Origin: Peribacillus deserti | Lineage (GTDB): Bacteria > Bacillota > Bacilli > Bacillales > DSM-1321 | Reading direction: 5' to 3' | NCBI RefSeq assembly: GCF_002863585.1 | Contig: NZ_PGUY01000041.1 | Location: 1-59,422, forward strand | Length of the DNA: 59,422 bases | In this document: piece by piece, positions 53,245-59,422 of the stretch | Position numbering within the stretch: the first letter of the stretch is position 1 | How the letters are laid out: each line of letters begins with the position of its first letter | The notes under the pieces: model-generated | Seen by the model: only the letters and a program-made list of their open reading frames with translations | The model's database searches: none | Told to the model about the DNA's origin: nothing | Made by a program: the position numbers and the translations under genes

Positions 53245-54636
53245 TTATCCTAGATTTTTCAATGAATCGGGAATTTCCTTATATCCTTTTGACTTCACTG
53301 CCCCCACTATAACACCGACGGCAAGCCAGCTAAAACCAACGACGAACGTCATTTTATCAAATCCGGACCATACATAACCTATGATCAGAAAACCACACAG
53401 CGGAAACAGCAGATATTGGAAAAATCCTTTCGTGTCTCTTTGTTTCTTTTTAACAAAGAAATAAACGAATACTGTTACATTCAATAATAAAAAGGATGTA
53501 AGAGCACCGAAATTGACAAACTTAATAATCGTTTCAATCGACAGCGACAGTGCCACGACAAGGGAGATGACACCTACGAACACCGTGGCATTAAGCGGTG
53601 TTTTAAATCTAGGATGAATTTTCCCAAAAAAGCCTGATGCTGGCAGCAGTTTGTCACGGCTCATGGAATAAAGAATACGTGAAATCGCTGATTGTGCCGC
53701 AAGAGCATTGGCAATGGCCACTGCCACGACATTCACAAGTATCAATAAGTAGTACAGAAAATTCCCGCCGGCTTCTTTGGCAATATCAAAGAATCCCATA
53801 TCTGGATCAAGCCCTTTATATTGTGGATGGATCAGCGCGGCCATGTATGTTTCAACCATAAATATCAACCCAAGAATGACAAGAGCTGCAACGGTCGCTT
53901 TTCCTACTGTCTTCTGTGGATTCTTGGTTTCCTCAGAAAGAGTGCTGATTCCATCGAAGCCAAGAAAGCTCAATACAGCTATACTAGCCGCTGTTGAAAT
54001 AAATCCTAAACTGATATGTTCTGATTGGAACAACGGATCTAGTGATAATCCGCCTGTTCCCATTCCATCGATAAATACAAACTTAACGGCGTATCCTATA
54101 AAAATTAACAGTGCAATCAATTCAATACCCAGCAGAATAAAGTTCGTTTTCGCAGCCAGGGCCACGCCCCGGCCATTTACCATCGTATTAAACAAGACAA
54201 ATGCAAGTACCCATACCCAGATCGGAATGGAAGGAACAAGACTGTTTATCCAAATCCCTCCGAATGCATATAAAAGGGCCGGCGCCAGGATATAATCGAC
54301 CAAAATCATCCAGCCTGCCAAAAATCCGATGTGGGGATTCAGTCCCCGCTGTACGTACGAATAAACGGAGCCTGCGACAGGGAATTCCCGGCTCATCTGG
54401 CTGTATCCGAATGCCGTAAACACCATGGCAATGATACCTACGAGATAGACCAGCGGCACCATGCCGAAGCTTTCATTCGAAACCATTCCGTAGACACCCA
54501 TTGGTGCGATAGGAACCATAAATACCATGCCATAAACCAGCAAATCTTTAAATGTTAAAACCCGGTTCAATTCCTGGTTAGTGCCTCCGCCTGGTGTACC
54601 CGGAACAGTGCCTGTCTTTAATTGTGCCTGAGCCAT
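53245..54636 (-). CDS. APC-superfamily permease
   Basis: The 463-residue transporter has about 12 hydrophobic segments and the APC pattern (MVFMVPIAPMGVYGMV, FPVAGSVYSYVQRGLNPHIGFLAGW, SLEETKNP-type loop TLSEETKNPQKTV). It lies between the M42 peptidase and the acetamidase, with gaps of 22 and 15 bases. An amide, amine or amino acid is the expected cargo. Confidence 0.88.
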   Translation of the reverse strand: MAQAQLKTGTVPGTPGGGTNQELNRVLTFKDLLVYGMVFMVPIAPMGVYGMVSNESFGMVPLVYLVGIIAMVFTAFGYSQMSREFPVAGSVYSYVQRGLNPHIGFLAGWMILVDYILAPALLYAFGGIWINSLVPSIPIWVWVLAFVLFNTMVNGRGVALAAKTNFILLGIELIALLIFIGYAVKFVFIDGMGTGGLSLDPLFQSEHISLGFISTAASIAVLSFLGFDGISTLSEETKNPQKTVGKATVAALVILGLIFMVETYMAALIHPQYKGLDPDMGFFDIAKEAGGNFLYYLLILVNVVAVAIANALAAQSAISRILYSMSRDKLLPASGFFGKIHPRFKTPLNATVFVGVISLVVALSLSIETIIKFVNFGALTSFLLLNVTVFVYFFVKKKQRDTKGFFQYLLFPLCGFLIIGYVWSGFDKMTFVVGFSWLAVGVIVGAVKSKGYKEIPDSLKNLG

Positions 54637-54658
54637 TTCTTTTCCCCCTCTTAATCTA

Positions 54659-55732
54659 TTACTCTTTTGTTGATTCTATAAATTTAACAATAAGTGCAGC
54701 TGCGTTTTCCAGATTATCTACATGGACACATCCTGTTGCTGAATGAATATAGCGAGATGGCAGTGAAATACATCCCGTTGCCACGCCTTCTCCTGAGAGG
54801 CTGATCGCCCAGCCATCTGTTGCTCCGTTCAAAAGAACTTCACGCTGAAATGGAATGCTGTTTTCTTTTGCAACGTTCACCAGCTTTTGAGTCAGCCAGC
54901 GCGGTACTGAATTTCCTATCATCGCTGAGTGCGGTGCCCAGTCAAAAAACTTGATAGCCGGTCCTTTTCCGAGCCCGATTGGAATTTGCTTATCTTCGAG
55001 CCCTGGTGTCCCGCCAGCAAGAGTAACATCAATAGCCAGTGCCACATTAGGCTTTACATGATAGGCTGCGGGCCCGGCGCCGCGGATTCCTACTTCTTCC
55101 TGAACAGAAGCGACTCCATAAACAGTTGCTTCAATTTCCTTATTCTTCAGCTGCTTCATGACTTCCATCAGAACGGCAACACCAGACCGGTCATCGACGG
55201 CTTTACCTGTAAATACTTTGCCGTTATTCAGAAATTGCCCTTCGCGGTCAAATGTGATGTAATCGCCAATCTGGACTCCCAGTTCCTCTGTTTCTTCCCT
55301 GGAAACTGTACCCAGGTCAATGAACAGCTCCGAAATAGGAATCGCTTTTGCAGCTTCCTCAGCTGTGACAATATGAGCTGGTTTACCACCAGTAATGCCT
55401 TTTACCTGGCCTTTTTCGGTATGTATATTTAGGACCTGATTGATCACCATTCTCGGATCGTGCATCCCGGCTGGTGCAAAATACACAAAACCATGATTAT
55501 CGATGTATTGAACAATAAATCCAATCTCATCCATATGGGCACTCAGCATGATTTTTAAGTCCGGATTCTTCCCTTTCTTGATAAAAAATTGATTCCCAAG
55601 ACTGTCCGCATGCTTTTCATCGTAATACCCTTCTAATTCTGTCTGCACATATTCAGCAACCAGTTCTTCAGCACCTGAAACGCCTGGAATCCGGTCAAGT
55701 TCCACTAAGTATTGAGAGATATCCTTACTCAT
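54659..55732 (-). CDS. M42-family metallopeptidase
   Basis: The 357-residue protein has the co-catalytic metal set of M42 aminopeptidases/endoglucanases: SAHMDEIGFIV (His, Asp), FTGKAVDDRSGVAVL (Asp), SVQEEVGIRGAG (catalytic Glu-Glu) and AIDVTLAGGTPG (Asp). The last metal ligand is in RYIHSATGCVHVDNL. It trims peptides from the N-terminus, and could here process amidated peptides. Its start is 12 bases beyond the gntR stop. Confidence 0.92.
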   Translation of the reverse strand: MSKDISQYLVELDRIPGVSGAEELVAEYVQTELEGYYDEKHADSLGNQFFIKKGKNPDLKIMLSAHMDEIGFIVQYIDNHGFVYFAPAGMHDPRMVINQVLNIHTEKGQVKGITGGKPAHIVTAEEAAKAIPISELFIDLGTVSREETEELGVQIGDYITFDREGQFLNNGKVFTGKAVDDRSGVAVLMEVMKQLKNKEIEATVYGVASVQEEVGIRGAGPAAYHVKPNVALAIDVTLAGGTPGLEDKQIPIGLGKGPAIKFFDWAPHSAMIGNSVPRWLTQKLVNVAKENSIPFQREVLLNGATDGWAISLSGEGVATGCISLPSRYIHSATGCVHVDNLENAAALIVKFIESTKE

Positions 55733-55744
55733 TTTCCATTCTCC

Positions 55745-56396
55745 TTACCATATATGTAATAAATTTTGTTTGGCTGTCATATAGTGATCTTCAAGCTCCT
55801 GAATGAAGGCTTTCTTATCCTCTTTTATAAGTGCCTGCACCAGCTTTTCATGATTTTCTGAAATGTCTTCCCCGCTTTCAACATTCAACTCAAAAACCTT
55901 GGCAAAGATGAGTTCGATCAGGGCATTATACGAAGCCCAAGTATTGAGAAGCCTGGCGTACCCTGGCAGCCTTACGATGGTTTCATGGAATTGAAGATCC
56001 AATTCTACCAGTTTGTCTTTACGGTTTTCCTGTGAATTAACCTTCATGTCTTCAACCAGCTTCATTTGTGTTTGAAGAGTATCTTCTGTAATGAATGAGA
56101 AACCCAGTTCAACCGCGATTTTTTCTAGAGCCAGGCGGATGTCGTAAATTTCGTTGATATCTGCTTTTTCCAGGCTTGTTACAAACATCCCCCTGCGCGG
56201 ATAATACGTCACAAGCCCTTCCTGATTTAATATTCTTAATGATTCCCGGATGGGTCCTCTGCTCATATTCAGCAGATTTGATAATTCTACTTCTTTGATT
56301 TGCTGCCCTAATTTTATTTCCCCTTCAATAATCAGCTTCTTAATCTGAAAAACAGCTTCCTCTTGGAGTGTATTAACATAGATGCCGATTGAACAT
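55745..56396 (-). pseudogene. GntR/FadR-type regulator with a probable 5' frameshift
   Basis: The C-terminal two-thirds is a clear FCD-domain regulator (LDLQFHETIVRLPGYARLL, ENHEKLVQALIKED). The DNA-binding domain is encoded in the same frame up to about 56377 (LQEEAVFQIKKLIIEGEIKLG, then SNLLNMSRGPIRESLRILNQ). No ATG, GTG or TTG begins that frame before ATG 56266, which would cut through the recognition helix. The only sensible start, ATG 56396 behind AAGGTGG, is one base out of frame and stops after seven codons. Removing one base near 56385 would give a normal 216-residue regulator. Either the gene is frameshifted or a base is wrong. It would control the acetamidase genes. Confidence 0.8.
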
Positions 56397-56408
56397 CACC
56401 ACCTTAAA

Positions 56409-56432
56409 TTGTAGATTGTTAACAGTTTACAA
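56409..56432. promoter_or_regulatory. Palindromic operator between gntR and acetamidase 2
   Basis: TTGTAGATTGTT and AACAGTTTACAA form a 24-base palindrome with two mismatched pairs. It sits between the divergent gntR and acetamidase genes, where a FadR/GntR-type regulator would bind. Confidence 0.6.
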
Positions 56433-56498
56433 ATTTGATTTTAAATAGTCAATATATTATGATAATTAAAAATATATTTTCTTGCAGGAGGAATCGTT

Positions 56499-57401
56499 GT
56501 GAGCACCAGCCTTTCATGTACCGATATCATTTACGCTTTCAGTAAAGATAATAAGCCAGCTGCCTCAGTTAAGCCTGGCACAACCATATCGATAGATACA
56601 TATGACTGCTTCCAAAACCAAATCACATCAAGTGAAACCGAGATTACGTCGATTAACTGGGATCAAATCAATCCAGCTACAGGTCCCATTTTTGTGGAAA
56701 CCGCACAGCCTGGTGATATCCTAAAAGTGAAAATAGAACATATTGAGCTGGCCAATCAAGGAGTAATGACCGTAGGCCCAGATCTGGGAGTCATGGGCCA
56801 CCGATTAGAAAAATTCGAAGCTAAAATGATACCCATTTCGGGTAACAGGGCTATCTTCAATGAAAAAATTGAAATCCCTCTTAACCCTATGATCGGGGTC
56901 ATCGGGGTTGCTCCTGAGGGCGCTCAAGTTTCATGCGGCACTCCAGGGGCGCATGGAGGAAATATGGATACTAAATTGATAACTACCGGCGCCACTATCT
57001 ATGTCCCGGTATTTACGGAAGGCGCACTGTTTGCACTCGGAGATATGCATGCTGCAATGGGAGATGGGGAAGTGGGTGTATCCGGGATAGAAGTTTCAGG
57101 CACTGCAACTGTAACATTAGATGTAATCAAGGGCCGATCCCTCAATCACCCTGTTCTCATTAATGAAGAAGGACTGGCTGTCCTGGTGTCTGCCAAAACG
57201 CTTGACGAAGCTGTCAAAACATCTGTTGAAGAAATGATATCCCTGATTCTTCCACATACCGACTTATCGATCAACGAATTGACCATGCTGTTCAGTGCTT
57301 TAGGACAGACACAAATAAGCCAGGTTGTCGATCCTCTGGTAACCGTCCGATTCTTTGTGCCTGCCTATTTTCTTAAGGCATATTCAATTGCTCTATTCTA
57401 A
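56499..57401 (+). CDS. Acetamidase/formamidase family protein (paralogue 2)
   Basis: The 300-residue protein is a paralogue of the gene at 52327 (NPATGPIFVETAQPGDILKV, NPMIGVIGVAP, GAHGGNMD, GDMHAAMGDGEVGVSGIE). It starts at GTG 56499 behind GCAGGAGGAATCGTT. It lacks the CQCC cluster of paralogue 1, having QTQIS at that position, so the two may differ in substrate or assembly. It is divergent from the gntR operon and shares its operator region. Confidence 0.9.
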   Translation: MSTSLSCTDIIYAFSKDNKPAASVKPGTTISIDTYDCFQNQITSSETEITSINWDQINPATGPIFVETAQPGDILKVKIEHIELANQGVMTVGPDLGVMGHRLEKFEAKMIPISGNRAIFNEKIEIPLNPMIGVIGVAPEGAQVSCGTPGAHGGNMDTKLITTGATIYVPVFTEGALFALGDMHAAMGDGEVGVSGIEVSGTATVTLDVIKGRSLNHPVLINEEGLAVLVSAKTLDEAVKTSVEEMISLILPHTDLSINELTMLFSALGQTQISQVVDPLVTVRFFVPAYFLKAYSIALF

Positions 57402-57403
57402 AT

Positions 57404-57445
57404 GAAAAAGGTGTCCCTGCTAATTTTGCGGGAACACCCTTTTTT
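57404..57445. terminator. Bidirectional Rho-independent terminator
   Basis: GGTGTCCCTGC (57410-57420) and GCGGGAACACC (57428-57438) pair, with A and T runs on either side. It separates converging acetamidase 2 and marR. Confidence 0.88.
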
Positions 57446-57872
57446 ACCTTCTCCAGCTTTTAAAATCTCGATTGAGGCGGGATAGATTCTCTTGCAATAA
57501 TTGAAGTTCTTCGTCGGTCCACTTCTTCAGTATTTCGGAATAAACCTCTTTTCGGGCCATTTGGACTCGTTTAAGAATTGCTTTACCCGTTGGCGTGATT
57601 TCTATTAAGCTGATCCGCCCATTCTGCGGATCAGGATACCGCCGAATCAATTCTTTCCCTTCCAACACTGAGACCTGTCTGCTTGCTGTAGACAGGTTAA
57701 GCTTCAAGTGGTCAGCAAGAACATTTATCGCAATAGCACCGTTTTCGTCCAATTCACTAAGAACCAAATATTCAGAACGATCCAAGCTCCCTAACCGCGG
57801 ACTATGTGCGGTCGTCAGCCGTACCAGCATGGCGATATCATACTCAATCTGCCGGATTGAATCTTTGCTCAT
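57444..57872 (-). CDS. MarR-family transcriptional regulator
   Basis: The 142-residue winged-helix regulator starts at ATG 57872 with GAGGGGATACTTGAT upstream. The DNA-binding part reads AINVLADHLKLNLSTASRQVSVLEGKELIRRYPD, with the wing arginine/aspartate pair, followed by a C-terminal dimerisation helix. The target is not evident; no neighbouring transporter is divergent. MarR proteins typically respond to phenolic or lipid ligands. Confidence 0.87.
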   Translation of the reverse strand: MSKDSIRQIEYDIAMLVRLTTAHSPRLGSLDRSEYLVLSELDENGAIAINVLADHLKLNLSTASRQVSVLEGKELIRRYPDPQNGRISLIEITPTGKAILKRVQMARKEVYSEILKKWTDEELQLLQENLSRLNRDFKSWRR

Positions 57873-58220
57873 ATCAAGTATCCCCTCTTTCAGTGCTCTC
57901 ATTTTATGTAAAGCTTCCTTAAACCTGCCTGATGTCCGCAGGTAGCAGGCCCGCTCTTTTTCAGGTATTTCGGATTCTCCTGGCCGTTAATGTCTCGTGG
58001 GTCTCCTTGACCCGCTGTTCCTGAGAAGACTCTCGCATCTTCTGTACCGCAAACAATATATGCGAAATCAGAAATACTATGTAAAGATAGGCTCTCAGCT
58101 GCCTGTAAGCATGTAAGAGAAGCAACTTCGTATAGCTTAATTATATAACTAACATTTATGAGTAAACAATGACCTGACAGCTATTTGGGCGCACCACCCC
58201 GGATTAGTAAAGAGTAGCAC
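57873..58220. other. Gene-poor intergenic region
   Basis: About 350 bases lie between the MarR start and the terminator of the small membrane gene. They contain one candidate small frame (57961-58125) and a run open in two minus frames, discussed under findings. No other gene is supported. Confidence 0.45.
57961..58125 (-). CDS. Possible 54-residue membrane peptide
   Basis: A minus frame from TTG 58125 would give a hydrophobic segment (YLYIVFLISHILFAV) followed by a charged tail (KMRESSQEQRVKETHETLTA). It looks protein-like, but no ribosome-binding site precedes it and another minus frame is also open over the same bases. It may be a chance frame or part of a dispersed element rather than a gene. 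Confidence 0.25.
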   Translation of the reverse strand: MLLLHAYRQLRAYLYIVFLISHILFAVQKMRESSQEQRVKETHETLTARRIRNT

Positions 58221-58252
58221 AAAAAGAAGCTCCTTGCAGACAAGGAGCTTCT
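58221..58252 (-). terminator. Rho-independent terminator
   Basis: AGAAGCTCCTTG (58225-58236) pairs perfectly with CAAGGAGCTTCT (58241-58252). A T run follows on the minus strand. Confidence 0.9.
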
Positions 58253-58268
58253 AAAAGATTGATTATAG

Positions 58269-58499
58269 TTAGATTACAATAAGTGCTAAAAAGATGAATA
58301 CGGATAGGCCGACATAGCTGACCCCGGAATATTCAGCAGATAAACTTGCTAAATGGGAGTGCAGTGCCGTACCGCCAAGTATAAGATCCAACCCGATCAC
58401 GCCTACTATAACAGGTATTGCATAATAAGATTTCTTTCTGACCAGGAAGATTGCACTCAGGATCCCGATAACATAAACCGCCCCAATAAAATAAATCAT
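58269..58499 (-). CDS. Small integral membrane protein, 76 residues
   Basis: The start is ATG 58499 behind GGGAGAG. The protein is almost all hydrophobic, with two or three membrane segments (MIYFIGAVYVIGILSAIFLV, AIPVIVGVIGLDLILGG, YVGLSVFIFLALIVI). I do not recognise the family. A dedicated terminator follows it, which supports expression. Confidence 0.65.
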   Translation of the reverse strand: MIYFIGAVYVIGILSAIFLVRKKSYYAIPVIVGVIGLDLILGGTALHSHLASLSAEYSGVSYVGLSVFIFLALIVI

Positions 58500-58803
58500 T
58501 GTACATCTCTCCCTTTTTAATAAAATGTAGTGCGAAATTAATGTATTCACAACTGTGTTATATCATAACGCATTATGAAAAATTTCACCATAAAAATCTT
58601 TGACTTTGTTTAATATTTATTTTACTTATCTTTTTTCTATAAAGAAGCTCCGAACCGTGCCTATCCTGATCCAAACTCGGGTTGCATACTCTGTTTGGCC
58701 CTCTGCAATTCGGCTCCGGCGGGCCGCAGCAGCGAGAATGTTATTTAGATGGCTTTACTGACTCCTTACCGTTGATAGGATAAAAAATATGCATGATTCA
58801 TTA
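58500..58803. other. Intergenic region
   Basis: These 300 bases hold no supportable gene. A GC-richer block at about 58650-58760 is open in two minus frames, which may reflect a dispersed element (see findings). Confidence 0.4.
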
Positions 58804-58842
58804 AAAAAATACCCCTTTTGTATGAGGAAAAAACGGGTATTT
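58804..58842 (-). terminator. Rho-independent terminator
   Basis: On the minus strand AAATACCC pairs with GGGGTATTT around a long loop, and TTTTTTT follows. It lies after the 56-residue gene. Confidence 0.7.
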
Positions 58843-58873
58843 GCTGCGTTTGATTAGAAGTTTATGGATCTTC

Positions 58874-59044
58874 TCAATTGATTAGTCTAACAGCAAACCT
58901 AATTAAATAAACAACCCCCATGATAATATATTCAAATAGTTCCAAAACGACATCAAATATAAATAAGCCCCAGCCCGACTCACCGCTCTTGAGCTTTTTC
59001 CTTCTCTCTTTCCGCTTTTCTAACCGTACCGAAGTTTTTCTCAT
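58874..59044 (-). CDS. Small membrane-anchored protein, 56 residues
   Basis: I choose ATG 59044, six bases after GGGAGG; the longer frame upstream lacks a good site. The first 20 residues are very basic (VRLEKRKERRKKLKSGE) and the rest is one long hydrophobic helix (LFIFDVVLELFEYIIMGVVY). The family is not recognised. Basic-then-hydrophobic layout would place the tail in the cytoplasm. Confidence 0.55.
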   Translation of the reverse strand: MRKTSVRLEKRKERRKKLKSGESGWGLFIFDVVLELFEYIIMGVVYLIRFAVRLIN

Positions 59045-59422
59045 AAACATCCTCCCTTTTGCACACATTATTTGTATAAAAAGGTTGCCAGTCTCGGTGT
59101 TTGCTATAGTTATTTTCATGTGTAAACACCCGCCGCGGAAGCTGGATGGTCCACCTTTTTGCTGATATCAAAAGTTGAGACTAGGATTATTCAAGTTTCC
59201 TGCATAACTGCAGCGGGCAGCAAAATCAAATTTTTTAAACGCATAACCCCAGCAGGCTCGCATAAGCCAAATTATGCAGGCTTGCTCCAGTAAGATAATC
59301 ATAAACCAGATTTCTGAAGCATAATACCTGCGAAATCAGCTTAAACCAATGTTTATTTCGATTAAGTCCGTATAATTGTGTAAAAAGAAAGAGTCATTTT
59401 ATTCACTCTTGGCTACACTGTT
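59045..59422. other. Window end, no gene seen
   Basis: I see no ribosome-binding site with a convincing frame here. Short blocks containing GCATAA and its complement TTATGC recur at about 59200-59330, suggesting degenerate repeats. Confidence 0.4.

Overview
The window looks like a chromosomal segment from an aerobic, endospore-former-type Bacillaceae (Mesobacillus/Neobacillus/Cytobacillus-like). The basis is strong AGGAGG ribosome-binding sites, frequent TTG and GTG starts, class IV PHA synthase genes (phaRC), DUF948 (YtxG-like), PatB, DedA and GuaD homologues close to Bacillus subtilis proteins, and short Rho-independent terminators. I see no rRNA, tRNA, CRISPR array, phage or complete insertion sequence. 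The gene content is mostly accessory catabolism.

Layout. 1-1064: no supportable gene. 1065-2084: VanW-domain lipoprotein. 2683-2759: two copies of a 52-bp hairpin repeat. 2955-4931 (minus): a PHA module (phaR, phaC) followed by two small genes with very strong ribosome-binding sites, one of them a hexapeptide-repeat protein. 5089-8684 (minus): kinase-like protein, cytochrome P450, alpha/beta hydrolase, guanine deaminase. 9005-12388 (plus): a POT peptide transporter interrupted by one amber codon, and a pyruvate oxidase very close to E. coli PoxB.

12502-21739 is the most coherent accessory system. A RocR-like sigma-54 activator and a class III aminotransferase (plus strand) diverge from a five-gene operon: FluG-type amidohydrolase, APC permease, M20 amidohydrolase, glutamine-synthetase-like ligase and class I amidotransferase. 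That operon has a consensus -24/-12 promoter and CCGCAAAA-type upstream repeats. It reads as an amine or amide utilisation pathway working through gamma-glutamylation, built like the Puu and aniline/isopropylamine routes but with a different gene set.

22236-38030 (minus) holds carbohydrate-type genes in two main groups. One has a Gfo/Idh dehydrogenase, a DUF993 aldolase-like protein and a TIM-barrel isomerase, next to a TRAP transporter and an AraC regulator. The other has a GMC flavoprotein with its small subunit, an RbsABC-like importer and an aldehyde dehydrogenase. A decayed glycerate kinase sits at the border of this region (21939-22107).

38227-51876: glycerophosphodiester phosphodiesterase, a 986-residue secreted multidomain protein, malic enzyme, an MFS exporter, DUF948 protein, a Gfo/Idh gene with a cre site, PatB and DedA. 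In the middle lies a 1.2-kb gene-free stretch with nine 52-bp hairpin repeats (45722-46190). 52327-57401: two acetamidase/formamidase paralogues, an APC permease, an M42 peptidase and a GntR regulator whose 5' end appears frameshifted. 57444-59044: MarR regulator and small membrane proteins.

Start codons were moved from the longest frame where a ribosome-binding site decided the case. Functions rest on motif recognition by eye; no database search was run.
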